64,000 nucleotides of DNA from Acinetobacter sp. ANC 4805 (GTDB taxonomy: Bacteria > Pseudomonadota > Gammaproteobacteria > Pseudomonadales > Moraxellaceae): the NCBI RefSeq assembly GCF_022549495.1, contig NZ_JAKZGD010000007.1, positions 1 to 64,000 on the forward strand, read 5' to 3'. The notes below the pieces were generated by a model. It searched no databases, had not been told where the DNA came from, and saw only the letters and a program-made list of their open reading frames with translations. Position 1 is the first letter of the stretch; each line of letters opens with the position of its first letter. Made by a program: the position numbers and the translations under genes. Positions 9,711 to 18,984 of the stretch are shown in pieces.

Positions 9711-10453
9711 ATGTTTCCAATGACACCGAATGAGTATTAATTGTTGTACACAGATGAGGATTGAGTAGTTGTTGGACTTGATGAGGTTCAACTTATTGAT
9801 CCCCCTATCATAGAGAGGGTTCCAGCATTTATAGATTTACTAGATTCTACCAACCATCTAGTAGTTTATGAGTCGGCTTTGATCTTGTCTGCATGGGGAT
9901 TTGATTTCGGAGTGGATAAAATAGAGTTAATGATTGATTCGGACTCTAGTTTGCCAGTTGAATTGTCGCCAAATAGAATAAATGGTGAAGATAATTGTTT
10001 TGATGAAATGGCATATGCTATTTATTTGTATGGATTGTCAGGTGGAAGCATGACAAAGGTTAAAGAACTTTTCTGCAAATTCCTTAAAATATATCCGAGG
10101 CATTTTTTGAATCAAAACTTAAGTATGTATTATTGAAAAGTAATATATGTGAATTGGCGGATGATGTGTGTATGGCGATAATTACTACCCATAAAAATGG
10201 ACGTATCTATCCGGCTGCTCAACTGCTCCCTGTTCTATCTCTTTATAATCCAAGTAAAGGATGGGGAGTGATATCTGATCTTATAACTGATAAGGATTTA
10301 ATGCCTGATTTGGCTGTAAATATCGCAGAATCACTAAAATTTATTAAAACGAGGGAATCACTTGATTTATTGAGAAGTTTAATGCAGTTTTCAAGATCAG
10401 AAGTTGCAGATGAAGTGCAAAATTCATTGTCGGTTCTAGCTGATCGTTTTTAA
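9711..10453 (+). pseudogene. Broken gene: two in-frame stops and one frameshift (helical-repeat-like protein)
   Basis: AGGAGG at 9702 precedes ATG 9711 with ideal spacing, but the frame is broken by TAA 9738-9740 and TGA 9762-9764. The same frame then runs open to 10136 (VVGLDEVQLIDPPIIERVPA, YESALILSAWGFDFG, ending LSMYY). The natural continuation is in the -1 frame from about the T6 run at 10103-10108 (AFFESKLKYVLLKSNICELA) to TAA 10451-10453. Joined, the product would be about 245 residues of alpha-helical, HEAT-like character (AAQLLPVLSLYNPSKGWGVI; LVVYESALIL). Apparent starts inside it (for example TTG 10133) are fragments, not genes. Family unknown. Sequencing error could explain one lesion but hardly three. 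Confidence 0.7.
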
Positions 10454-10550
10454 TAATGTAGCATTTGAATGCATAGAGAATTTAATCTACCACCTTTTAG
10501 CATCTTTGATAAAATTTAGCCAACGATTCACTTGCTAATCTCTGACCATA

Positions 10551-10578
10551 AAAAAGGAAGCGATTTGCTTCCTTTTTT
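10551..10578 (-). terminator. Intrinsic terminator of alaA
   Basis: Stem GGAAGC / GCTTCC extended by A/T runs, loop GATTT, 15 bp downstream of the minus-strand stop codon of alaA. Confidence 0.8.
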
Positions 10579-10592
10579 ATTGCCAATTTTGC

Positions 10593-12023
10593 TTAACGCA
10601 TTTTCGCCAAGAAACGGCTTAAACGATTAATTGCTTCACGTAGCTCATTTTCAGCAGGTAAGAACACTACACGGAAATGATCTGGAGTTGGCCAATTAAA
10701 ACCTGTGCCTTGAACTAACAAAACTTTTTCAGCTTTTAATAGATCTAACATCAGTTTTTCATCATCTTCAACTGGATAAATTTCAGGATCAAGTTTTGGG
10801 AAACAGTACATTGCACCATCAGGCTTAACACAGCTTACGCCAGGAATCTCATTTAACATTTCCCAAGCAATATTACGTTGTTCATACAGACGACCGCCCG
10901 GACGAATTAAATCATTAATAGACTGATAACCACCAAGAGCGGTTTGAATTGCATATTGTGCTTGATGATTCGCACACAAACGCATTGAAGCGAGCATGTC
11001 TAAACCTTCAATATAATCTGCTGCACGTGATTTATCACCTGTGATTGCCATCCAACCTGCACGGTAACCAGCAATACGATAGGCTTTTGATAAACCATTG
11101 AATGAAATACAAAGTTGATCGCCAGCCAAGGCAGCAACTGCAACATGCTCAATGCCGTCATAAATGATTTTGTCGTAGATTTCATCAGCAAATAAAATCA
11201 AATCATGTTTTTTTGCTAAAGCAACAATTTGCTCTAATACATGACGTGGATAAACAGAACCTGTTGGGTTATTTGGGTTGATGATGACAATACCACGTGT
11301 ATTTGCTGTGATTTTTCTTTCCATATCAGCAAGATCAGGATACCAATAGTTTTCTTCATCACATTTATAATGAACAGCTTTACCACCAGACAGATTGACT
11401 GCTGCTGTCCATAATGGATAGTCAGGCATAGGAACGAGCATTTCATCGCCGTCGTTCAATAAACCTTGCATCGCCATCACAATCAGTTCAGACACGCCAT
11501 TTCCGACATACACATCATTGACGTGCATATCAAAAACGCCTTTTTGCTGATAATACTGACAAATGGCTTTACGCGCAGGGAAGATTCCTTTTGAGTCTGT
11601 GTAACCAACCGCATTCGGTAGGTTTAATGCAACATCATTGATAATTTCTTGTGGAGCTTCAAAACCAAACGGTGCAGGGTTACCGATATTGAGCTTGATG
11701 ATCTTGTGTCCTTGCTCCTCCATTTCATTGGCGGCGCGTAATACTGGTCCACGAATGTCATAGCAAACATGCTCAAGCTTTGATGATTTCTTAATTTCAC
11801 GACTTGATTGAGCGGAGTGGGATGTAACAGTATTTTTAGACATAGCAGGATTCACTTTTGCATATCGATATAAATAACTTTTAAAGGTTTCAACACTTAC
11901 CAAATCTAGATCATATTGATCTTTGAGTAACTCAACAATTTTTTCATGGGTAAAACCTGATTGTTGATATTGTCTGATTGTTGGTAAGAGTTTTTGGAAA
12001 ACCACACTTTTTTTCTGAGACAT
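10593..12023 (-). CDS. alaA: Alanine-type PLP aminotransferase with N-terminal extension
   Basis: 476 residues. A fold-type I aminotransferase similar to AlaA (glutamate-pyruvate transaminase). The catalytic body starts near residue 80 (VCYDIRGPVLRAANEMEEQG; LNIGNPAPFGFEAP) and includes NPNNPTGSVYP, the aspartate in LFADEIYDKI and the PLP lysine in SFNGLSKAYRIAGYRAGW. About 80 residues precede the body, including a helical segment (VVFQKLLPTIRQYQQSGFTH ... KSYLYRYAK) resembling a small helix-turn-helix/ribbon-type domain seen in plasmid proteins. An upstream GTG (12074) is in frame, but AGGA sits 6 nt before the ATG at 12023. Monocistronic. Confidence 0.88.
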   Translation of the reverse strand: MSQKKSVVFQKLLPTIRQYQQSGFTHEKIVELLKDQYDLDLVSVETFKSYLYRYAKVNPAMSKNTVTSHSAQSSREIKKSSKLEHVCYDIRGPVLRAANEMEEQGHKIIKLNIGNPAPFGFEAPQEIINDVALNLPNAVGYTDSKGIFPARKAICQYYQQKGVFDMHVNDVYVGNGVSELIVMAMQGLLNDGDEMLVPMPDYPLWTAAVNLSGGKAVHYKCDEENYWYPDLADMERKITANTRGIVIINPNNPTGSVYPRHVLEQIVALAKKHDLILFADEIYDKIIYDGIEHVAVAALAGDQLCISFNGLSKAYRIAGYRAGWMAITGDKSRAADYIEGLDMLASMRLCANHQAQYAIQTALGGYQSINDLIRPGGRLYEQRNIAWEMLNEIPGVSCVKPDGAMYCFPKLDPEIYPVEDDEKLMLDLLKAEKVLLVQGTGFNWPTPDHFRVVFLPAENELREAINRLSRFLAKMR

Positions 12024-12261
12024 GTTTTGTCCTATACAACCGTGCCCAACAAGAATAACATTATCTTTGCTCACGAGAAAGATAGTTTTGTTAAAATTTG
12101 CTTACCAAGTATTTTTATTTGCTTTCTTTTTGCTATTTTAAATTTAATGCTTAAATTTCACTAAATTGTACGATCTGAGACTAGAGTTTTTAGCGTGAAT
12201 GGCGTAAATATAAAATCTGATCATCGAGATATTTTTAACATCAAAATAAAAGGTGCAGGTT

Positions 12262-12681
12262 ATGGGAAAAGTCAATAAAACAGACCGAGAATGGCAAAGA
12301 GAACTATCACCAGAAGAATATCGCATCACTCGTCAGAAAGGCACAGAACCAGCATTCACAGGACAATATTGGAATAATAAGCAACATGGAACCTATGTGT
12401 GTCGATGTTGTGGTGCTGAACTATTTTCTTCAGAAACAAAATATGATAGCGGTTGTGGGTGGCCAAGTTTTTATAGAGCAATTGATAGTGTTGCGATAGA
12501 AGAACATGAAGATTTATCGCATGGTATGGTCAGAACAGAAATTGTCTGCCATGATTGCGATGCACATTTGGGTCATGTGTTTGAGGATGGCCCACAGCCG
12601 ACAGGACTGCGTTATTGCGTGAATTCGGCATCATTACAACTTAAAACAGAAGAAAAGAATGACGAGGAAACTTATCCATGA
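12262..12681 (+). CDS. msrB: Peptide-methionine (R)-S-oxide reductase MsrB
   Basis: 139 residues. Repairs the R epimer of oxidised methionine in proteins. The two zinc-binding CxxC pairs are visible ([18 protein letters not shown]), as are the signature GCGWPSF and the catalytic cysteine in [11 protein letters not shown]. An in-frame GTG lies 9 nt upstream, but AAGG is better placed for the ATG at 12262, which also gives the usual family length. The stop overlaps the start of the peroxidase gene (ATGA), so the two oxidative-damage genes are translationally coupled. Confidence 0.93.
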   Translation: MGKVNKTDREWQRELSPEEYRITRQKGTEPAFTGQYWNNKQHGTYVCRCCGAELFSSETKYDSGCGWPSFYRAIDSVAIEEHEDLSHGMVRTEIVCHDCDAHLGHVFEDGPQPTGLRYCVNSASLQLKTEEKNDEETYP

Positions 12682-13166
12682 GTAACATTTATCAGTTTGA
12701 AGCTGAATTGTTAGAGGGAGAAACAAAGGCGCTCGCTGATTATAAAGGCAAGGTCATGCTGATTGTAAACACTGCAAGTAAGTGTGGTTTTACACCACAG
12801 TTTGCAGGACTAGAAAAGCTACATGAAAAATATAAAGCTCAAGGTTTAGAGGTGCTCGGGTTTCCTTGCAACCAATTTGGGGGACAAGATCCAGGAACAA
12901 ACAAAGAAATAGGTGCATTTTGCCAACGCAATTATGGGGTGAATTTTCCGATGTTTGCCAAGGTCGATGTGAAAGGGCCAGAAGCGCATGTTATTTTTCG
13001 CTTTTTGACGCGTGAAGCCAAAGGCATTTTAGGCAGTCGTAACATCAAATGGAACTTTACCAAGTTCCTTGTTGGACGTCATGGTGAGGTTTTAGGTCGC
13101 TATGCTCCGACAACCAAGCCCGATGCTTTGGAAGCTGATATTGAAAAAGCCTTAGCGAAAAAATAA
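12678..13166 (+). CDS. Glutathione peroxidase family protein (BtuE-like)
   Basis: 162 residues. A thioredoxin-fold peroxidase reducing H2O2 or lipid peroxides. Family motifs: [12 protein letters not shown] with the peroxidatic cysteine (Cys, not selenocysteine), [14 protein letters not shown] with the Gln of the active site, and [20 protein letters not shown] with the Trp/Asn. The second Cys in FPCNQF fits the atypical two-cysteine, thioredoxin-using subgroup (inference). Starts inside the msrB stop codon (ATGA overlap). Confidence 0.92.
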   Translation: MSNIYQFEAELLEGETKALADYKGKVMLIVNTASKCGFTPQFAGLEKLHEKYKAQGLEVLGFPCNQFGGQDPGTNKEIGAFCQRNYGVNFPMFAKVDVKGPEAHVIFRFLTREAKGILGSRNIKWNFTKFLVGRHGEVLGRYAPTTKPDALEADIEKALAKK

Positions 13167-13184
13167 AAATTAAATTGAGCAGTG

Positions 13185-13214
13185 AAAAAAGACGGTCATT
13201 TGACCGTCTTTTTT
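13185..13214. terminator. Bidirectional intrinsic terminator
   Basis: Perfect 7-bp GC-rich stem GACGGTC / GACCGTC, loop ATTT, flanked by A6 and T6, between the convergent peroxidase and efflux-pump genes. Confidence 0.88.
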
Positions 13215-13223
13215 CTTGAAAAT

Positions 13224-16200
13224 TTATTGAGTTTGTTCAAGTGATACAGGCTTGGTTTTTCTAAAGCTGTGCAGTTTTCGGTTGATATCATCAATGAAGG
13301 TATAGACCACAGGAATAACCAATAACGATAAGAAGGTACTGGTAATCAAACCGCCAATCACAGAAATTGCCATTGGTGCACGGAAACTCGGATCTGTTCC
13401 AATCCCAAGCGCAATCGGTAACATACCTGCACCCATTGCTAATGTCGTCATGATAATTGGGCGTGCTCGCTTATGACAGGCATCCAACAACGCATTAAAT
13501 CGGGAATAATGCTTTTCATTTCTTGCGATAATGGCGTAATCAACCAGTAGAATCGAGTTCTTACTGGCAATCCCCATCAGCATAATCAAACCAATTAGAC
13601 TTGGCATTGAAAAGCTACTTTTTGCTAAAAGCAATAATACGAATGCACCGCCAAGAGATAAAGGTAAAGCCACAAGAATTGTGATCGGTTGTAGGAAGTC
13701 TTTGAATAAAAGAACCAGAACAACGTAGATACACAATACACCTGTCAGCATCGCCAAACCAAAGCTTGAGAATAACTCTTGCATGACTTCGGCATCGCCA
13801 ATATTGGTACGTTTAACCGTGGGTGGAAGATTTTTCATGGTTGGAAGTTGATCGACTTTAGCGGCAATATCCCCTAATGGTTGATTATTCAGCTCGATAT
13901 TAAAATTGATATTACGCAAACGGTTAAAACGGTCAATTTGCGATGGCCCACTTTCAATATTCACATCTGCAATCGTACCTAACATCACAGGGCCGTGGCT
14001 GCCTTTGATCATCAAGCGTTTCATTAACTCCTGATCTTGGCGAGCAGCCAAAGGAAGTTTAATCACAACGGGAACTTGACGTTGAGATAAGTTTAATTTT
14101 GCTAGATTCTGATCAAAATCACCTGCGGTGGCGATACGCAAAGTTTCAGCAATATCATAGGTGGTCACACCTAAATCTGCGGCTTTGGCAAAGTCAGGAC
14201 GAATCACCAGTTCAGGACGAATCAACGCTGCACTTGAGGTAATACCTCCGATATTTGGAATCGTTCGTAATTCACGTTCAAGTTGGCGTGCAGTCGACAT
14301 CAAAGCTTCTGGATCATCGCCTGAAAGTGCAAGTTGATACTGGGTGTTATTTCCTGCTAAACCGACTTGAATACGTGCACCCGGCAATGGAGCTAAACGT
14401 TGACGAATCTGATTCTCAATCTCTTGCAAGCTAGCACTTCGATCAGAGCGCTCAGTAATTTGAATGGTTAATGTAGCTTTTCTTGGTTCGCTCGAAGCTC
14501 CCCCTGAAAAAGGATCTGTTCCTGCTGCACCACCACCAATGGTTGTATAAATACTCTTGATTTCAGGATGGTCTTTAATCAGGTTACGTGCGTATTCTGC
14601 TGTTTTTAAGGTATCAACAAATTGTGAACCGGGTGCGAGTTCTAGACGAACTTGAGTTTGCCCTGTATCTGGTGGTGGAACGAAACCAGTAGGCAGTAGA
14701 GGAATCAGCATCACTGAGCCAACAAAAAAAGCAATTGCTCCAAATAAAGTGACCCAACGATGATTTAAACACCATGTGACTAAACGCATATAGCCACGCA
14801 TGACACGTCCATCGTTGGCACGGTCTCTGGCTAATTTTGTTGTGCCATGATCTAATTTTGCTTGGTTGCCTACAGTTTCATCTTGCTTGTCAACTTGACC
14901 AATCCACGGTTTTAAAATGTAAGCTGACATCATTGGTGTAAGCAGACGTGCAACTAATAAAGAAGCAAAAATTGCCAATGCAGCCGTCCAACCGAATTGA
15001 ACGAAAAATTTACCTGCGATTCCACTCATGAACGCTGTTGGCAGAAATACTGCAATTAACGTAAACGTCGTGGCAATAACCGCTAGACCAATTTCATCGG
15101 CAGCTTCCATTGCGGCCTCATAAGGCGTTTTTCCCATTCGCAGATGCCGAATAATATTTTCAATTTCAACAATTGCATCATCGACTAAGATACCAACCAC
15201 TAATGACATGGCGAGTAAAGTCACTGTATTTAGGGTAAATCCGAAGTAATACATCCCAATCAAGGCAGGTAAAATAGATAGTGGCAGGGCAGTTGCAGCA
15301 ATGATGGTTGCACGCCAATCACGTAAAAATAGCCAAACCACCAAGATTGCTAAAATTGCCCCTTCATAAAGCAGTGACATCGAACCTTTGTAATTATCCG
15401 CTACAGGTTTAACAAAGTTAAAGGCTTCTGTAATTTGAATATCAGGATGTGAGGCTTTCAGTTTATCTAAAGCTTCGATGACACCCTTTTCAACATCAAC
15501 CTCACTCGCACCTTTACTACGGGTAATTTCAAAACCAATGACGGGTTTACCATTCAGTAGTGCAGCAGAACGTCGTTCTGCAATTCCATCACGAATAGAT
15601 GCAACTTGATCAAGGCGAATATGCCGACCATCGCTGAGTGCGAGATCCATTGCACCAATTTCTGCGGCTGTTTTTACGGTTGCAATAGTGCGGATTGATT
15701 GCTCACTGCCTCCGATTTTGGTTTGACCACCTGAGGCATCTTGCTGAATCAAGCGTAATTGGCGGGTAATATCGGTAGCAGTTGCATTCAATGCCAATAA
15801 TTTTTCAGGGTCAAGTTCAACTTCAACTTGGCGTGTAACACCACCTACACGTGCGACAGCACCGACACCTTTTACCTGTAACATGGCACGTGCAATATCA
15901 TAGTCTACGAACCATGACAGTGCTTCTTCATCCATTTTGGGTGATTGAATGGTATAGGTCAGGATCGGTGAGCCTGACAAATTGATTTTACTGACAATAG
16001 GGTCGCGCAAATCGGCAGGTAGATCAGAACGAACTTGAGACACTGCATTTCGAACATCATCAACCGCTTCTTGGAGTGGTTTTTCGAGTTGAAATTCTGC
16101 TGTAACCGTAACAACACCATCTTGAATATTGGTGTATTGATTTCTTAAACCTTGCAAAGTCGCAATCGAGTTCTCAATCTTACGTGCAACTTCTGTTTCA

Positions 16201-16376
16201 AGTTGTGGTGGGGCAGCACCCGGTAGTGCCGCGCTTACGGTGACCATCGGAAGTTCAATATCTGGGAATTGTTGTATTTTCATCCAGTGAAAACATAACA
16301 ATCCAGCCAAACCAAGCATGATAAACAATAAAATGCCCGGAATTGGATTGCGGATTGACCAAGCGGAGAAATTCAT
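13224..16376 (-). CDS. RND multidrug efflux permease (HAE1 family)
   Basis: 1050 residues, the normal length for an AcrB-type inner-membrane proton/drug antiporter. The first TM segment (IPGILLFIMLGLAGLLCFHW) is followed by the porter-domain start DIELPMVTVSAALPGAAP. The TM4 proton-relay aspartates are present (SLVVGILVDDAIVEIENIIRH), as is the internal repeat in the second half (MGIASKNSILLVDYA). Two large periplasmic loops are evident. No outer-membrane factor gene is adjacent, so it probably borrows a TolC-like channel. It starts 1 bp after the adaptor gene's stop: one operon. Confidence 0.9.
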   Translation of the reverse strand: MNFSAWSIRNPIPGILLFIMLGLAGLLCFHWMKIQQFPDIELPMVTVSAALPGAAPPQLETEVARKIENSIATLQGLRNQYTNIQDGVVTVTAEFQLEKPLQEAVDDVRNAVSQVRSDLPADLRDPIVSKINLSGSPILTYTIQSPKMDEEALSWFVDYDIARAMLQVKGVGAVARVGGVTRQVEVELDPEKLLALNATATDITRQLRLIQQDASGGQTKIGGSEQSIRTIATVKTAAEIGAMDLALSDGRHIRLDQVASIRDGIAERRSAALLNGKPVIGFEITRSKGASEVDVEKGVIEALDKLKASHPDIQITEAFNFVKPVADNYKGSMSLLYEGAILAILVVWLFLRDWRATIIAATALPLSILPALIGMYYFGFTLNTVTLLAMSLVVGILVDDAIVEIENIIRHLRMGKTPYEAAMEAADEIGLAVIATTFTLIAVFLPTAFMSGIAGKFFVQFGWTAALAIFASLLVARLLTPMMSAYILKPWIGQVDKQDETVGNQAKLDHGTTKLARDRANDGRVMRGYMRLVTWCLNHRWVTLFGAIAFFVGSVMLIPLLPTGFVPPPDTGQTQVRLELAPGSQFVDTLKTAEYARNLIKDHPEIKSIYTTIGGGAAGTDPFSGGASSEPRKATLTIQITERSDRSASLQEIENQIRQRLAPLPGARIQVGLAGNNTQYQLALSGDDPEALMSTARQLERELRTIPNIGGITSSAALIRPELVIRPDFAKAADLGVTTYDIAETLRIATAGDFDQNLAKLNLSQRQVPVVIKLPLAARQDQELMKRLMIKGSHGPVMLGTIADVNIESGPSQIDRFNRLRNINFNIELNNQPLGDIAAKVDQLPTMKNLPPTVKRTNIGDAEVMQELFSSFGLAMLTGVLCIYVVLVLLFKDFLQPITILVALPLSLGGAFVLLLLAKSSFSMPSLIGLIMLMGIASKNSILLVDYAIIARNEKHYSRFNALLDACHKRARPIIMTTLAMGAGMLPIALGIGTDPSFRAPMAISVIGGLITSTFLSLLVIPVVYTFIDDINRKLHSFRKTKPVSLEQTQ

Positions 16377-16377
16377 C

Positions 16378-17568
16378 TTATTTCTCCTGTGTGGTCACAA
16401 GTTGTTTGCTGAGAGGTGTGTCAGGAATATCTTTGGCAACGCTGACCAAATCCCCATCCGTTAAGAACCCTGTTCCTGAAGAAACCAATTTTACATGAGT
16501 AGGTAAATCCATAATCTCAACGCGATCACCCAAACGACGACCTACAGTGACTTTTTGCTGTGTTACACGATTATTGTGATCAACAATAAACACATAAGAA
16601 AAACCATCTCGTAGTAATAACGCAGTTTGCGGAATAGTGAGTGCAGGTTTTTCACCGAGATCAAACTCACCTTTCACAAACATACCCATACGAACTGCTT
16701 GAGTTGTTGGAATATCGACATAAACCAAACCGTAACGAGTTTGTGGATCAATAACAGGCGCTATCATCCTAACTTTGCCTGTGACTGTTGCTTGGGCTGG
16801 GTCTGGTGAAATGATACGGGCTGTCATACCTTGTTTGAGTTTATATAAATCAGATGAGGTGACTTCAGCGCGCCATTCTAAGCGATGATCTCGAATTAAA
16901 CGGAAAAGTTCTTGTCCTGTCTGTGCCAAAGAACCAACGGTTGCGGTACGTGCTGAAATAACACCATTATCAGGCGAAACCACTTGGGTTTGAGCTAAGC
17001 GTAATTGATGACTTTCAATTTGAGCTTTGGCTGCATCAAGACGGGCTTGTGCAGTGGCTTGGGAGGTTTGATATTGAGTAGATTCCTGCGCAGAAATCGC
17101 CCCTGTATTTTTAAGTTGTTGAATGCGCTTGTTATTGGTGATCGCATCAGCTAGCACAGCTTGTGCTTCGGCATAGCTTGCTTGGGCTGCGGCGAGGTCA
17201 GCACGAATGGTTTCACTATTAATTTCAGCTAAAACTTGACCCCGTTTAACTTCATCACCAACGTTGACATTGACTCGAGTCAGTCGTTGTCCTGATAGTT
17301 CACTGCTAATCACCACTTCTTGCCAAGCTGCAATGTTGCCATTGGCAGTAAAGCTTTGTCTCCAATTTTGTTGTTCGGGTTGAATAACCGTCACAGTCAA
17401 CGCTGCTTTCTGTTCAGTTGGATTCGCACGTTTTTGCTTTTCCACATTTTGTGAATTTTTGGTTTTGTTCATTTGCCAAAACATGATTGCAATTATTAGA
17501 AAAACAATAATGATCGCTAAGATAAACCAAATTTTCTTCTTTGTTTTCTGGGGAGTTTGAGAAGCCAT
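16378..17568 (-). CDS. RND efflux periplasmic adaptor (membrane fusion protein)
   Basis: 396 residues from the first ATG. N-terminal TM anchor (KKIWFILAIIIVFLIIAIMF) rather than a lipobox; biotinyl-lipoyl halves (VVISSELSGQRLTRVNVNVG; VVSPDNGVISARTATVGSLA) flank a coiled-coil hairpin rich in Ala/Gln; then a beta-barrel and a membrane-proximal domain (TIPQTALLLRDGFSYVFIVD). The reading frame extends upstream to a TTG at 17682, but that leader encodes no plausible signal; the ATG at 17568 puts the TM segment at the N-terminus. It bridges the permease and an outer-membrane channel. Confidence 0.88.
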   Translation of the reverse strand: MASQTPQKTKKKIWFILAIIIVFLIIAIMFWQMNKTKNSQNVEKQKRANPTEQKAALTVTVIQPEQQNWRQSFTANGNIAAWQEVVISSELSGQRLTRVNVNVGDEVKRGQVLAEINSETIRADLAAAQASYAEAQAVLADAITNNKRIQQLKNTGAISAQESTQYQTSQATAQARLDAAKAQIESHQLRLAQTQVVSPDNGVISARTATVGSLAQTGQELFRLIRDHRLEWRAEVTSSDLYKLKQGMTARIISPDPAQATVTGKVRMIAPVIDPQTRYGLVYVDIPTTQAVRMGMFVKGEFDLGEKPALTIPQTALLLRDGFSYVFIVDHNNRVTQQKVTVGRRLGDRVEIMDLPTHVKLVSSGTGFLTDGDLVSVAKDIPDTPLSKQLVTTQEK

Positions 17569-17728
17569 CTTTCCATAGTCGCCAAATATTGATGGCCTAA
17601 GTATAGACGAAGATTTCAACAGATGGTCAATACTGAATGGATAGATGAAAAAATTAATAGAGAGGATTCTTGGGCACACCAAAATAAATTTAGGTCTATG
17701 AAGTGATGATATTTTTCATCACAGTTCG

Positions 17729-18181
17729 TCATAAAGGAAGCAAGCGATTCGATACTACATTCTTCATGACAATCGTTGAGGTAAGACGTTGTACATTCGG
17801 TAAAGCAGAGAGGCTGTCATCATAAAGTTTTTGAAAACTAGCGAGGTCTTTGGTCACCACATGCAACAAATAATCAGGATTACCAAATAGCCGCTGTGCT
17901 TGAATCACATTTGCAATTTCACTGACTTTTTCTTCGAAGCTAGACAAAGCACGTTTATCGCCATCTTTTAAAGTCACAAAGATAATTGCAGCAAAATTAA
18001 AGCCGATTTGTGAAGCTTCAAGATCAGCATGATAGCCCTTAATTACGCCAGATTCTTCTAATGCTTTGACTCGACGATGACAAGGGGACAGACTTAAACC
18101 GATTCTTTCGGCTAATTCGGTAATAGATAATCGCCCATTTGCTTGTAGTTCAGCAATAATTTTCTTATCAATACGATCCAT
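17729..18181 (-). CDS. Lrp/AsnC family transcriptional regulator
   Basis: 150 residues. N-terminal winged HTH (DKKIIAELQANGRLSITELA, RIGLSLSPCHRRVKALEESG) and a C-terminal RAM ligand-binding domain (GNPDYLLHVVTKDLASFQKL). Closest in flavour to DecR/BkdR-type regulators. It is divergent from a LysE-family exporter, with a perfect 20-bp palindrome between them, so it probably controls that exporter in response to an amino acid (inference). Confidence 0.88.
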   Translation of the reverse strand: MDRIDKKIIAELQANGRLSITELAERIGLSLSPCHRRVKALEESGVIKGYHADLEASQIGFNFAAIIFVTLKDGDKRALSSFEEKVSEIANVIQAQRLFGNPDYLLHVVTKDLASFQKLYDDSLSALPNVQRLTSTIVMKNVVSNRLLPL

Positions 18182-18266
18182 TTAGAATAATCTACCTTTT
18201 GGTTTTAAAAATAAGCAAACATTTGGAATAACATTTTAAGCATTAAAGCCTATTCTCTCAAATCTA

Positions 18267-18286
18267 TTTTCACCAAATGGTGAAAA
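18267..18286. promoter_or_regulatory. Palindromic operator between Lrp regulator and LysE-type exporter
   Basis: A perfect 8-4-8 palindrome, TTTTCACC-AAAT-GGTGAAAA, sits between the divergent starts, 31 bp before the exporter ATG. It has the size and position expected of an Lrp-family operator. Confidence 0.6.
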
Positions 18287-18317
18287 ACATGGACATATTT
18301 GTGAATGGGTATTGGAT

Positions 18318-18935
18318 ATGGATTTGAGTGTCATTTTTGCTTTTTGGTGTGTTTCAATTTTATTTGTTTTGACACCAGGTGCAGATTGGGCTTATGCAAT
18401 TTTAGCAGGAATAAAAGGGCAGTTTGTCATCACGGCAGTGATGGGATTGGTATTGGGTCACTTAATCGCTATTTTATGTGTTGCAGCTGGTGTTGGCACT
18501 TTACTTAACCATTATCCTATTCTTTTAAGTACCATGACGATTGCAGGTGCTTGTTATTTGTTTTGGATGGGCGTAAATCTGTTCATTCATCCTGCCACCA
18601 TTTCAACTGAGACTAAACCAACTCAGAAACTTGAATCTGCTCAATCGTGGTTGATTAAGGGAGTGGGGATTAGTGGCTTAAATCCGAAAGTGCTGTTGTT
18701 ATTTTTTGCTTTATTGCCCCCATTCATTCATCCTCAAATGGCGCTCTCACCGACAACACAAATTATTTTATTGGGAATGATTCATTTACTGAGCTGTGCT
18801 GTGGTTTATGTTCTAGTTGGAGTAGCAGCGAACAAACTATTGCGTACCAGACCTCATGCCGTAAAAGTTGTGAGTCGTATTTCTGGTAGCTTAATGATTC
18901 TGATTGCCACAATACTGATCATTGGACAAATTTGA
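18318..18935 (+). CDS. LysE/RhtB family amino-acid exporter
   Basis: 205 residues. Multi-spanning inner-membrane exporter of the LysE superfamily: the N-terminal signature FAFWCVSILFVLTPGADWAY (P-G-P/A-type motif in TM1), the second-helix G-x-x-x-G-H (GLVLGHLIAILCVAAGVGTL) and the NPK motif after the cytosolic loop (GISGLNPKVLLLFFALLPPF) are present. A TTG two codons upstream is in frame, but I prefer the ATG. Divergent from an Lrp regulator, the classic regulator/exporter arrangement. Confidence 0.87.
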   Translation: MDLSVIFAFWCVSILFVLTPGADWAYAILAGIKGQFVITAVMGLVLGHLIAILCVAAGVGTLLNHYPILLSTMTIAGACYLFWMGVNLFIHPATISTETKPTQKLESAQSWLIKGVGISGLNPKVLLLFFALLPPFIHPQMALSPTTQIILLGMIHLLSCAVVYVLVGVAANKLLRTRPHAVKVVSRISGSLMILIATILIIGQI

Positions 18936-18945
18936 TGTGTGATAA

Positions 18946-18973
18946 AAGAATCCATGTGTGTACATGGATTCTT
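18946..18973. terminator. Terminator hairpin between convergent genes
   Basis: 11-bp stem AAGAATCCATG / CATGGATTCTT with loop TGTGTA lies between the exporter and dapC. The T-tracts on both sides are short, so efficiency is uncertain. Confidence 0.6.
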
Positions 18974-18984
18974 AAAACTCATTA

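Noticed and set aside
10133..10453. Separate 106-codon gene
   Set aside because: It begins at a TTG with no ribosome-binding site and is the frameshifted continuation of the preceding broken gene.
13224..17568. Efflux pump as a named system such as AdeABC or AdeIJK
   Set aside because: No adjacent outer-membrane factor or two-component regulator, and the sequence does not clearly match those pumps by eye, so only the family is given.
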